Assembly: GCA_946578345.1 (NCBI GenBank)
Contig: CAMOBD010000007.1
Span: 1 to 40,253 of the forward strand
Reading direction: 5' to 3'
Length of the DNA: 40,253 nt
Source: an uncultured Clostridium sp.
GTDB taxonomy: Bacteria; Bacillota; Clostridia; TANB77; CAG-508
The notes under the pieces were generated by a model, which was not told the DNA's origin, did not search any database, and worked only from the letters and a program-made list of their open reading frames with translations. Of this stretch, positions 7,780-18,108 are shown piece by piece. A program made the translations under genes and the position numbers. Numbering within the stretch: the first letter of the stretch is position 1; each line of letters opens with the position of its first letter.

Positions 7780-10095
7780 ATGAAAAACAAATATTTAAAA
7801 ACTTTAGAATTTGATAAAATAACGCAAATATTAAGCACATATTGCAAAACATATATAGGTAAAGAAAATATAGTTTCTTTGTTACCTAGCTTTGAGCAAT
7901 CTGAGGTAGCAAACCAATTAAAGTATACTACAGAAGCTATTAGCTTGATTTATAGGAAGGGTAACATTCCATTATCTGATATACCAAACATTTCTTTAAG
8001 TATTAAAGGATTGGAAAGTAACTCCACCCTATTTAGCCTAGCTCTGCTAAATATTGCTAGATTTTTGCAAATATCAAGAGAAGTAAAAGGGTACTTCTTT
8101 TCTTCTGATGAAATTGATTTAACTGAATATGCGAAATTGTATGATTTGTTTGATTTGATTTACACAAACAAAAATATCGAAGAAAAAATTTTTTCTGTTA
8201 TATTAGATGAAAACACTATTGCAGATGATGCATCACCTAAACTAAAAGGGCTAAGACGTCAAAGTAAAAAATTGGAGCAAGATATTAGAGATAAGTTAAA
8301 TTCGTTTTTACATTCAAATACTTACTCAAAGTATATTATGGAGCCAATTGTAACAATTAGAGAAAATAGATATGTTGTGCCTATAAAAGAGGAATACAAA
8401 TCACAGATAAAAGGGTTTATACACGATGTGTCTAGCAGTGGCTCAACTGTATTTATAGAGCCTTTATCTGTATTTGAGCTCAACAATGAAATTAACAACT
8501 TAAAAGTCGAGGAAGATATTGAGATAGAAAGAATATTAGCAGATTTGTCTAGTATGCTATATGGTTACACTGCAAATTTGCAAAACAATATCACTATATT
8601 AGGAGATTTAGATTTAATATTTGCGAAAGCAACATATTCAATCGATATTGATGGTGTTTTACCTAGCATAAATAACGAAAAATATATAAATCTAGTATCT
8701 GCTAGACATCCATTAATTGATAAAGACAAAGTTGTGCCAATTGACATCTCTATTGGCAAAGACTACACTTCTTTAGTTATAACTGGTCCAAATACTGGTG
8801 GTAAAACAGTTGCGCTAAAAACTACTGGATTACTTCTTCTTATGGCTTATTCTGGCATATATATACCAGCTAAAGAAAGTAGCTCTATATATGCTTTTGA
8901 TGACATATATGCCGATATTGGAGATGAACAAAGCATACAAGAAAACTTGAGTACATTTTCTTCACATATTTCTAATATAGTGGAGATAACTAAAAAAGCT
9001 ACAGCAAGCAGTCTAGTTCTTGTTGATGAGCTTGGCTCTGGAACAGACCCTATTGAAGGTGCTAACCTTGCAATTAGTATATTAAAATACTTTTTCGATT
9101 TAGGAGCTACTGTTCTTTCAACAACACATTATCAGGAACTTAAAAATTATTGTTTAGTTACTAAAGGTTTCAAAAACGCAAGCTTTGAATTTGATTTAGA
9201 AAATCTAAAACCAACATATAAATTGCTAATTGGTATTCCTGGAAAAAGTAATGCTTTCGCAATCAGCAAAAAGCTTGGACTTAATGATAAAATTCTAAGC
9301 TATGCTAATTCTCTAATGAAAAATGATGATGTTAGTATAGAAGAAGTTATGAAAAATATATATGATAACAAAATTGCTATTGACAAAGAAAAGGAAGAAA
9401 TCGAAAAGAATTTGAAACAAGTAGAAATGTTACGTAAATCTTTGGAAAGAGACAATAATTTGCAAAAAGAAAAGCAAGATAAGATTATTGAAACTGCTAA
9501 AAAAGAAGCAAGACAGATTTTGCAAGACGCTAAAGATGAAGCAAATACTGTTATAAAAGAATTGAATAAACTGGACAAAGGAGATATTGCTACTGCAAAT
9601 AATTTGAGAAATAAATTGAATGATGATATAAAGGGCATTGCTCCCGACACTTCTAATGGATTAAATTTAGATGCTTTAAAAGCATTAAATGATAAATTTA
9701 GCTTGAAGAATAGCTCTTTTGAAAATAGTGTTAAGAAAAGCAGTTCAGGCTCAATTAACTCTGTAGAAAATTCATATACACCTGCAAATAAAAAGTCTGG
9801 GCATAATTCTTCTGTTACATTTACAAAAAATGCAAAATTCAAATCACAAAATATCTCAAGCGAAATAAATGTAATAGGAATGAATGTTGATGAAGCAACT
9901 TTTGTGATAGACAAATACTTAGATGACTGTGCAATTGCCAAACTTTCACCAGTTAGAATTGTACATGGAAAAGGTACCGGCAAATTAAGAGAAGGAATTC
10001 ACAAATTCCTCAAAACTAATCCTCACGTAAAATCCTTTAGGCTTGGCACTTTTGGAGAAGGCGAAATGGGAGTTACTGTAGTGGAGTTAAAGTAA
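7780..10095 (+). CDS. mutS2: MutS2-family ATPase / endonuclease (ribosome rescue or anti-recombination)
   Basis: About 771 residues. It has the MutS2 core and clamp, then an ABC-type ATPase with Walker A GPNTGGKT near residue 336 and signature/Walker B LVLVDELGSGTDP near residue 413. A coiled-coil segment follows (about 520-610), then a linker rich in Ser and Asn, and a C-terminal Smr nuclease domain (VRIVHGKGTGKLREGI). MutS2 proteins suppress recombination in some bacteria and act on collided ribosomes in Bacillus; I cannot say which applies. I chose ATG 7780 (MKNKYLKTLEFDKI), which matches the family start and has GAAAGGA 12 nt upstream. A longer frame opening at 7666 begins inside the promoter and repeat. 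Confidence 0.95.
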   Translation: MKNKYLKTLEFDKITQILSTYCKTYIGKENIVSLLPSFEQSEVANQLKYTTEAISLIYRKGNIPLSDIPNISLSIKGLESNSTLFSLALLNIARFLQISREVKGYFFSSDEIDLTEYAKLYDLFDLIYTNKNIEEKIFSVILDENTIADDASPKLKGLRRQSKKLEQDIRDKLNSFLHSNTYSKYIMEPIVTIRENRYVVPIKEEYKSQIKGFIHDVSSSGSTVFIEPLSVFELNNEINNLKVEEDIEIERILADLSSMLYGYTANLQNNITILGDLDLIFAKATYSIDIDGVLPSINNEKYINLVSARHPLIDKDKVVPIDISIGKDYTSLVITGPNTGGKTVALKTTGLLLLMAYSGIYIPAKESSSIYAFDDIYADIGDEQSIQENLSTFSSHISNIVEITKKATASSLVLVDELGSGTDPIEGANLAISILKYFFDLGATVLSTTHYQELKNYCLVTKGFKNASFEFDLENLKPTYKLLIGIPGKSNAFAISKKLGLNDKILSYANSLMKNDDVSIEEVMKNIYDNKIAIDKEKEEIEKNLKQVEMLRKSLERDNNLQKEKQDKIIETAKKEARQILQDAKDEANTVIKELNKLDKGDIATANNLRNKLNDDIKGIAPDTSNGLNLDALKALNDKFSLKNSSFENSVKKSSSGSINSVENSYTPANKKSGHNSSVTFTKNAKFKSQNISSEINVIGMNVDEATFVIDKYLDDCAIAKLSPVRIVHGKGTGKLREGIHKFLKTNPHVKSFRLGTFGEGEMGVTVVELK

Positions 10096-10097
10096 AC

Positions 10098-10165
10098 CTT
10101 GGATAAAAAGGACACTCAAAAACGTCCATAAATTTGGACAAAAAAGAGTGTCCCTTTTATCCAAG
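10098..10165. terminator. Long inverted repeat, likely mutS2 terminator, GGACACTC-core family
   Basis: CTTGGATAAAAAGGACACTC (10098-10117) pairs with its complement at 10146-10165 with one mismatch. A further GGACACTCC core follows at about 10180. It lies between the convergent mutS2 and GLUG-protein genes. Termination is inferred from position. Confidence 0.6.
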
Positions 10166-10196
10166 TTTATGAACGTTTTGGACACTCCTTCCTCTT

Positions 10197-12974
10197 TTAT
10201 TGCCAACTTAAAATTACAAATCCATTGTTTATATTATTGCTATCTAATTTCCAAATAGTTTCTCCCCCAATTAAGTTTATAAATTCTATTGTTTTCATAT
10301 CATCCTCTGTTCTAGATGAATCCGAAGTTGTATCTCCTAAATAATAGCAGTTTGTAACTTCTGTATCAATTTCTTCAAAACCTACTAGACTTGATGTTGT
10401 ATCACTTTCTTGAATACTATATATGTTATATGAATTCCTTATTATACTGTTTTCTTTAGCAAATCCTATTATTCCTCCAACATCTCTATAATTACATAGA
10501 ATTTTTCCTGTATTATAACAATATTCGGTCCTAGAATTGTTATATGTCTCACCAGCAATTCCTCCTATGGCAGAATCCCCATTCACATTAGGCTTCTCTG
10601 ATATTATATCTCCTTTGTTATAGCAATTGCTGACATAAGTCCCAGATGTTCCAGCAATGCCTCCTACTGCTGATATTCCTTTTATCTCTCCACTATTCCA
10701 ACATTTTAAAATATTTCCCTTGTTGCCTCCAGCAATTCCTCCACTAAAACTATTTACTTGTTCAGATGAAATTGCAATTCCTTTTGCCTCTATTTTGCCT
10801 GTATTATAGCAGTTTTCTATGTTAGCTAGTTCACCATTTTCAGCCTGAAACACATCGCCAGCAATTCCTCCTACTATTCCAGTCTCTGAAATTATATTTC
10901 CTGCATTGTATGAATTACTTATGCTTCCTCCTATGATAACAGATGCAACTCCTGCAACATGGTCACCTTTTCCATATATTGTACCAATATTATAGCAGTT
11001 TTCTATCTTAGCATCTGTATAGCTGTTATCTATCTGCCCTACAATTCCACCTACACATGAGTTGTTGTTATTATCCTTATCATTTTCAATATTACCTTCA
11101 TTGTGACAATTTTCAATTTTGCAATTACTAGTTCCAGCTATTCCTCCAACGTATGAGCCATTAGAATTTATTTCTCCTTTATTTATACAATCTATAATTT
11201 CTCCATTAATACTATGACCTGCAATTCCTCCTGCCCAAATAATACCTTCACTGTCTCCTTTTGAATTAATTGCTAATTTACCTTCATTCGTACAGTCTTC
11301 TATTTTACCTTTATTAGTAAACAAGCCAACTATTCCTCCTACTATATATCCATTATTTTGAGTAATAACTGCCATATTACTACAATTACTAATATTCGTA
11401 TTAACTGTAATGCCACTAATTCCTCCTACTCCATTTCCTTCTGATTCAACAGGTCCATTATTATCACAGTCACTTATGTTTCCATTTGCTACATATCCAA
11501 TTACTCCTCCTATTGTAGCATCTCCATTTACGTTTTGCCCTGTAACAGTAACTTTACCTGCATTATTACAATTATTCACTGTTCCATATGTTATACCAGC
11601 TACTCCTCCTGTTGCAGAATATACACTAGTTATATTTCCAGCATTTTCACTGTTTGATATATTTCCTTCCAAATATCCTATAACTCCTCCAATAAATGTA
11701 TCTTTTACATCATTTGTATATTCTTGACTAGAAACATCTCCACTATTAGAGCATCCTTCTACTGTACTTGTTCCTAGAGCCTTTCCAATCACTCCTCCTG
11801 CATTTCCCCTTTGTGCTATAATCTGTGCTCCATTTTTACAATTTATTATTTGTGTGTTTTTTGCATTGCCTACTATTCCTCCAACAAATTCTGCTCCTTC
11901 TACTTTTCCACTCTCTATTGTTATATTTTGCATTGTTGCATTCTCTGCATATCCAATTATCCCTTGGCTGTTTGATGTTGTATCTCTATTATATAAATTT
12001 GTTATTTTATGGTTGTTTCCCTCTAACGTTCCTGAAAACGGATGACTTTCACTTCCTATTGCTATCCAATTTTGGTTTGTTTTACTTCCTCCTAAATCAA
12101 TGTCGTTTGCTATTCGTATTCTTTTCCCTTCAAAAGTTTCTCCTCCTTCAACTCTGCTTCTAAATTTGTCAAAATCCTCAGTAGTCTTTATTACATAGTT
12201 ATCTACATTTACATTGTTTGACACATATATCTCTCCTGAAGTTCCTCTGCCTTGTACTGTACATTCCAATGTTTCAAATCCATATTCTGTCACTTCTATT
12301 TCTACTGTTTTTGCATTTGTATTTATTTCTTTATACTTCTCATTATTTATATAAAATGTGTATCTACTAATACTTCCTGTATCTTCTAAACTTGCAATCA
12401 ACTTAAATCCTTGCTCCGTCTCCTCTGCCTCTAATTTTATTGGCATTATCTCTTTTGCTTCTAAAATATATATTTTTCCTTCATGCAACTGAATACCTTC
12501 ATTTACGAATACCATATTCGTACTTATATCCATAAAATATCTTTTCTCTTTAATTCCTGTCAAGTTCAATTTTCCTAAATCCAAATAATATAGATTTGAA
12601 AAATTTATATTTTCTATGCTATCTACTCCGTATTGGTATTCTACTATAGTCTCTAATGTCTTATTATCTGTAATATCATCTTTTAGTACTTGCTCACCTA
12701 TTGGGTCCTCATATTCTTCACGCAAACTATTTCCTAAATAATACATGTTTAGTGATTCTTTTATAACAGCAACCTCAGACTCATTTTTGGCTATCTGTGC
12801 CATTGTAATCAAACCATTGTCCCCAAATATTGCATTTATAGATACTGTTGATAAAATAATAATAATTATTATCGTAATTACTAATGCGACTAAAGTTATT
12901 CCTCTTCGATCTTGCACTTTAAAAAGGATAGACTTATTATGTAAATGCTCATTATTGTAAATAGCATTTCTCAT
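10197..12974 (-). CDS. GLUG-repeat surface protein with pilin-like N-terminus
   Basis: 925 residues. The N-terminus has RRGITLVALVITIIIIIIL (about 23-41), a type IV pilin-like hydrophobic segment preceded by basic residues. It lacks the usual Glu at position 5 after the cleavage-type Gly, so processing by a prepilin peptidase is uncertain. After a stalk region (about 45-260) there are roughly twenty GLUG-type repeats such as GGIVGQIDN and IENCYNIGTIYGKG, ending in a WKLDSNNINNGFVILSW tail. Such proteins are predicted to be long extracellular beta-helix adhesins. Start ATG 12974 has AGAAGGA upstream, and a TATAAT lies at 13002-13007. A (GA)n tract is 60 nt upstream. The ligand is unknown. Confidence 0.85.
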   Translation of the reverse strand: MRNAIYNNEHLHNKSILFKVQDRRGITLVALVITIIIIIILSTVSINAIFGDNGLITMAQIAKNESEVAVIKESLNMYYLGNSLREEYEDPIGEQVLKDDITDNKTLETIVEYQYGVDSIENINFSNLYYLDLGKLNLTGIKEKRYFMDISTNMVFVNEGIQLHEGKIYILEAKEIMPIKLEAEETEQGFKLIASLEDTGSISRYTFYINNEKYKEINTNAKTVEIEVTEYGFETLECTVQGRGTSGEIYVSNNVNVDNYVIKTTEDFDKFRSRVEGGETFEGKRIRIANDIDLGGSKTNQNWIAIGSESHPFSGTLEGNNHKITNLYNRDTTSNSQGIIGYAENATMQNITIESGKVEGAEFVGGIVGNAKNTQIINCKNGAQIIAQRGNAGGVIGKALGTSTVEGCSNSGDVSSQEYTNDVKDTFIGGVIGYLEGNISNSENAGNITSVYSATGGVAGITYGTVNNCNNAGKVTVTGQNVNGDATIGGVIGYVANGNISDCDNNGPVESEGNGVGGISGITVNTNISNCSNMAVITQNNGYIVGGIVGLFTNKGKIEDCTNEGKLAINSKGDSEGIIWAGGIAGHSINGEIIDCINKGEINSNGSYVGGIAGTSNCKIENCHNEGNIENDKDNNNNSCVGGIVGQIDNSYTDAKIENCYNIGTIYGKGDHVAGVASVIIGGSISNSYNAGNIISETGIVGGIAGDVFQAENGELANIENCYNTGKIEAKGIAISSEQVNSFSGGIAGGNKGNILKCWNSGEIKGISAVGGIAGTSGTYVSNCYNKGDIISEKPNVNGDSAIGGIAGETYNNSRTEYCYNTGKILCNYRDVGGIIGFAKENSIIRNSYNIYSIQESDTTSSLVGFEEIDTEVTNCYYLGDTTSDSSRTEDDMKTIEFINLIGGETIWKLDSNNINNGFVILSWQ

Positions 12975-13033
12975 ACAATCTATCCTTCTATGTTTTTTTG
13001 CATTATAAATAAAGTCTGTTTCTCCTAGACTAT

Positions 13034-13059
13034 TGCTCTCTCTCTCTCTCTCTCTCTCT
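13034..13059. repeat. (TC/GA)n microsatellite upstream of the GLUG-protein gene
   Basis: About thirteen uninterrupted dinucleotide units. On the coding (minus) strand it is a GA tract lying 25-30 nt upstream of the probable -10 box TATAAT (13002-13007), beside the expected -35 region. Confidence 0.95.
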
Positions 13060-13200
13060 TACAACCTCAATGGTTTTAGCTTTTTCATTATTTTTCATGT
13101 GTACATTTCTCCTTTGCTTTTTATTTTTTACTTCACACTATAAATATAACTTTATTCTATATCATTCGTAAAATTTTGGCAAGTATTTTTTACAATTTTC

Positions 13201-13680
13201 TTATTTATATTTCAAACATTTTTCTTCTAATAAATTAAAATTACAGCACCTATCTAAAATATTTTTCTTTAAAAATCCTCCTCTATATTTGTTTTGGAAG
13301 TAAGTTACCTTTTTGTATAGTATCTCTCTTTTAGAGTTAATATAACTCAATTGGTTTTCTAGCAATTTTTTATATTTAACATCATTAATGTTTTTTATTG
13401 CTTCTGTCAACACTTCCTTTGGACAAGGTATCATATTATTAAGATTAATCACTCCTAATTTTCCTTCTTGAATTTTGAAAACATCTATTACACTATTTGC
13501 CATGGTCAAATGTTTTGGTTTTGGAGAACTTAATGGAGCAAAATATAAAAAGCCATTATACTCATATACTACTCCTACATAAGGTCTATTAGGCACTTTG
13601 TTATATGCTACTTTCTTATCATATTTTCTTAAATAATTTATGTATTTGCTATCAATAAAATATAATTTTAATTTTTTCAA
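13201..13680 (-). CDS. toxN: Type III toxin-antitoxin system toxin, ToxN/AbiQ-family endoribonuclease
   Basis: A 159-residue homologue of ToxN (Pectobacterium) and AbiQ (Lactococcus), sequence-dependent endoribonucleases that cut A-rich mRNA and are held inactive by a repeat RNA. Family motifs: YVGVVYEYNGFLYFAPLSS (about 34-52) ending in the SSPK loop, which matches the catalytic TSPK region of ToxN; LNNMIPCP (80-87); and the C-terminal CNFNLLEEKC (146-155). The start is TTG at 13680 with AAGGTGA 5 nt upstream; no ATG is available before residue 60. A weak start and an upstream terminator fit low toxin dosage. Directly upstream are four 35-nt repeats, the expected antitoxin RNA. The biological role, perhaps phage defence, is inferred from the family. 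Confidence 0.9.
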   Translation of the reverse strand: MKKLKLYFIDSKYINYLRKYDKKVAYNKVPNRPYVGVVYEYNGFLYFAPLSSPKPKHLTMANSVIDVFKIQEGKLGVINLNNMIPCPKEVLTEAIKNINDVKYKKLLENQLSYINSKREILYKKVTYFQNKYRGGFLKKNILDRCCNFNLLEEKCLKYK

Positions 13681-13690
13681 ACTTTCACCT

Positions 13691-13728
13691 TCTTAAAAAA
13701 ATTTAGGGAGCTCAAATATATGAACCCC
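13691..13728 (-). terminator. Terminator between the antitoxin RNA and toxN
   Basis: On the minus strand GGGGGTTCA pairs imperfectly with TTGAGCTCCC, followed by TAAATTTTTTT. In known toxIN loci a leaky terminator at this position sets the antitoxin:toxin ratio. Confidence 0.75.
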
Positions 13729-13740
13729 CTATTCTTTTTG

Positions 13741-13880
13741 ATTCCCACTACGGCTTGGGTACTCCGACTTTTTTAATTCCTACTACGGCTTAGGTACTCC
13801 ATCTTTTTTAATTCCCACTACGGCTTGGGTACTCCATCTTTTTTAATTCCCACTACGGCTTGGGTACTCCATCTTTTTTT
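13741..13880 (-). ncRNA. toxI: Type III antitoxin RNA: four tandem 35-nt repeats
   Basis: Four head-to-tail units of exactly 35 nt (13846-13880, 13811-13845, 13776-13810, 13741-13775 in order of transcription). Each RNA unit reads GGAGTACCCAAGCCGTAGTG then GGAAT and an A-rich linker. CCCA and TGGG can pair. In the third unit both arms change together (CCTA/TAGG), so the pairing is kept. The A-rich linker is a plausible site for processing by ToxN. Position, unit length, promoter and terminator all match toxI. Confidence 0.9.
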
Positions 13881-13911
13881 GATAAATTGCTTTATCTCTT
13901 ATAGTATATTC

Positions 13912-13940
13912 ATTATATTATTTTTTATAACTTTTGTCAA
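13912..13940 (-). promoter_or_regulatory. Consensus sigma-A promoter for the antitoxin RNA
   Basis: On the minus strand, perfect -35 TTGACA (13935-13940), 17-nt spacer and perfect -10 TATAAT (13912-13917). It is one of the strongest-looking promoters in the window, consistent with antitoxin in excess. The start would be near 13905. Confidence 0.88.
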
Positions 13941-13953
13941 TATTTTTACATAA

Positions 13954-15352
13954 TTATTTTGCATAATTTTCCCCCACTAGTTCAAGTCCATCCAAGCCAA
14001 CTACTCTCACTTTCTCTAAACGGTTTTCCAACTCCTCTTCTGTCTCCATCTTCACCACCAAATAATTCGTCGTATGTCCTTTCATAAACCTTTTTCCATT
14101 TTCCATATGTGGCTCCTCAAATAGAACTTCTACTTCTTTTCCAATATATCCTTTGTTATATTCCATCTCATTTTTATCTGATAGCTCTATTAATTTTCTA
14201 CTTCTTTCCTCTTTTATATTACCATCTATTTGATTAGGCATCACTGCTGCTCTTGTTCCTTTTCTTTGAGAATATTTAAACACATGCATTTTATAGAATT
14301 TTATTCGTTTTAAGAATTCATAAGTCGCATTAAATTCTTCCTCTGTCTCTCCTGGAAAACCTACAATAATGTCAGTAGTAAGTGCTACATTGGGATATGT
14401 TTTCCTTAATAATTGTACACCTTTCTCAAATTCTTCTGTGGTATATCTTCTATTCATTCTTTTTAAAGTTTCATTACATCCACTTTGGAGTGATAGATGA
14501 AAATGGTCACATATTTTTTCTAGCTTTGATAATCTTTCTACAAAATCTTCTGTAATAAGTGTTGGCTCTAATGACCCGCAAACGAATTCGTTTAATCCCA
14601 TCAATTTTATTTATTTCTTCAAGTAAGTCAATTAGTCTATATTCGCTCTCTGTAAAATCTCTACCATAAGATGCCAAATGTATACCAGTTATAACAACTT
14701 CTTTTATACCTTCGTCTGCTATTTTAGTTATTTCGCTTACAACACTTTCTGGCTTTCTACTTCTAATATGACCTCTAGCAAATGGAATAATGCAATATGA
14801 ACAAAATCTGTCGCATCCATCTTGCACTTTTATAACTGCTCTTGTCTTTTCTGTAAAAGTCACATCTCCAAAATCGACATACTCTTCACAATGCATTACA
14901 TCTGTTATGCTTGATTGTTTTTCTATTGAATTGAACTTTGAATTTTCTGTTTCAAGATTTTTGCTCTGGTCTTGCCCAACATTTGCTGTATCACCTTGTT
15001 TTGTATTTAACATCTTTTCTACATAAGAAACTATATCTTTCTTCTCATTTGTCCCCAAAATCAAATCTATTTCAGGAATCTTTTCTAATTCTTCTTTTGC
15101 AACTTGTGCATAACATCCCACAGCAACTAAAATAGCTTCTGGATTTAACTCTTTCACTTTTCTTAACATCTGACGCGATTTTCTATCAGCCATATTTGTT
15201 ACTGTGCAAGTATTTACTATGTATATATCTGCAACTTCATCAAATTCTACTATGTCGTATCCACATTTCTTGAACTCCTGTATCATTGCATTTGTTTCAT
15301 ACTGATTAACTTTACAACCTAATGTACAAAATGCTACTTTTCTATTTTTCAC
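13954..15352 (-). CDS. mtaB: MtaB, tRNA t6A37 methylthiotransferase, with an internal +1 frame change at CGG
   Basis: Radical-SAM enzyme that adds a methylthio group to t6A37 in tRNA. The N-terminal UPF0004 domain (FCTLGCKVNQYETNAM, VNTCTVTNMADRKSR, VGCYAQ), the radical-SAM motif CDRFCSYC (near residue 178) and a C-terminal TRAM domain are all present. The frame is open from GTG 15352 to TTG 14579, where codon CGG (14578-14576) follows. Dropping that C gives GGG TCA, restoring the family sequence LGSLEPTLI, and the frame stays open to 13954 (about 465 residues). No other defect is seen. The GTG start has AAAGGATGA upstream. A terminator-like hairpin separates it from the small gene upstream. 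Confidence 0.9.
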
Positions 15353-15376
15353 TTTATTTCATCCTTTCATTTATTT

Positions 15377-15400
15377 AAAGGACGGAAAAGCCGTCCTTTT
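15377..15400. terminator. Hairpin between the small gene and mtaB
   Basis: AAAGGACGG / CCGTCCTTT stem with an AAAAG loop. The T-run is strong on the plus strand and short on the minus strand (TTTAAAT), so termination of the minus-strand transcript may be partial. Confidence 0.6.
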
Positions 15401-15419
15401 TTCTTTTTTTCAGAAGAGT

Positions 15420-15710
15420 TTATTTCATAAAGAAGTACACCTGCGTTGTTGCATTATAATACAAGTGTTTTTTTGTCACGAATTCTTCGAGTCGTGACAT
15501 AATCAGATGCTGTAATCCAGCTCTTTCAATGTCAAAAACTGTTCCCTTTACTTTTGCAGAAACCTCACTTAAAATCACATCTGCAGTAAAACCATTGCAC
15601 TGCCTATTTATGCAGTTGTCTATGATTTCTTCAAGTGAATGGAGCAATGTTTCTTTTTCTACCTTAGCACTGTCTGTGCTAAAGAAATTCCGAATAGCTG
15701 CAAATAACAT
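15420..15710 (-). CDS. Conserved-looking small protein of unknown function
   Basis: 96 residues, starting at ATG 15710 with AAAGGAG 8 nt upstream (MLFAAIRNFFSTDSAKVEK). I do not recognise it. The sequence looks soluble, with predicted helices (LLHSLEEIIDNCI, VFDIERAGLQHLIMSRLEEFV) and an aromatic end (VYFFMK). It lies 94 nt downstream of groEL on the same strand. Codon 7 is CGG (15692-15690), one of two in-frame CGG codons read here without a frame change; a +1 shift there would stop within ten codons. A longer open frame extends into groEL but has no supported start. Confidence 0.65.
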   Translation of the reverse strand: MLFAAIRNFFSTDSAKVEKETLLHSLEEIIDNCINRQCNGFTADVILSEVSAKVKGTVFDIERAGLQHLIMSRLEEFVTKKHLYYNATTQVYFFMK

Positions 15711-15804
15711 ATAGATTTCTCCTTTCAAGCCACAACTCTTCTTTACATAAAAAATATGTGCATATATTATACACACATATTTTATGTTTGTCAATTTTTT
15801 TCTA

Positions 15805-17445
<1,641 letters not shown>

Positions 17446-17479
17446 TTACCTCCTAAAATTATATATAATATTCTAAATA

Positions 17480-17552
17480 GTTCCACGTGTCACATATATT
17501 TTTTACTCGAATTCTTGGAGAGTACAAAATATATGTGACAGCAAGATGGAAC
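17480..17552 (+). repeat. 73-nt hairpin repeat, copy 1, inside the groES-groEL gap
   Basis: It starts GTTCCACGTG and ends CAGCAAGATGGAAC. The outer stem is GTTCCA/TGGAAC, then an asymmetric internal loop, a long inner stem and a loop GAATTCTTGGA. The inner stem differs from other copies on both arms (TCACATATA / TATATGTGA instead of GGTAGATATA / TATATCTACC), so pairing is preserved. Confidence 0.9.
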
Positions 17553-17595
17553 GGATTTTAGTTAATATCTTTTAACTATAAATTGCATAGTTATC

Positions 17596-17892
<297 letters not shown>

Positions 17893-17937
17893 TTAAAATT
17901 GTTACCATTAGCTATATATATTAATATGAAAGTCTTC

Positions 17938-17991
17938 GCCAATTTATTATACTTACATACCATATTTGGTATGCAATAAATGTACTTTGGC
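17938..17991 (-). other. Three-segment hairpin in the groES 5' leader
   Basis: Three nested stems, GCCAA/TTGGC, ATTTATT/AATAAAT and CATACCA/TGGTATG, with a 4-nt loop. It lies in the transcribed leader between CIRCE and the groES ribosome binding site. No known thermometer motif is recognised. Confidence 0.55.
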
Positions 17992-18011
17992 AACTTCCTA
18001 TTAACGTATTT

Positions 18012-18038
18012 TTAGCAGTCGCTTCAATCGACTGCTAA
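18012..18038. promoter_or_regulatory. CIRCE-like HrcA operator with a symmetric substitution
   Basis: TTAGCAGTC-N9-GACTGCTAA. The consensus is TTAGCACTC-N9-GAGTGCTAA; position 7 is changed on both arms, so the inverted repeat stays perfect. It starts just after the -10 box of the groES promoter, the usual place for HrcA repression. Confidence 0.88.
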
Positions 18039-18039
18039 A

Positions 18040-18068
18040 AATATATACCCTTTTTATTCAATTGTCAA
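18040..18068 (-). promoter_or_regulatory. groESL promoter
   Basis: On the minus strand, -35 TTGACA (18063-18068), 17-nt spacer, -10 TATATT (18040-18045), immediately followed by the CIRCE-like operator. Confidence 0.85.
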
Positions 18069-18108
18069 TACCCTATTTTTAAATTTCACAAAATGTTCAC
18101 ATTTTTCT

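Noticed and set aside
13741-13880. Regular 35-nt repeats as a CRISPR array
   Set aside because: The units abut with no unique spacers, no cas genes are near, and the ToxN-type toxin lies immediately downstream. This fits a type III antitoxin RNA.
13954-15352. mtaB, feoB, birA and the glycosyltransferase as ordinary pseudogenes
   Set aside because: Each has only the CGG-linked frame changes and otherwise intact, conserved sequence. A common cause at CGG is a better working explanation, although decay or sequencing error has not been excluded.
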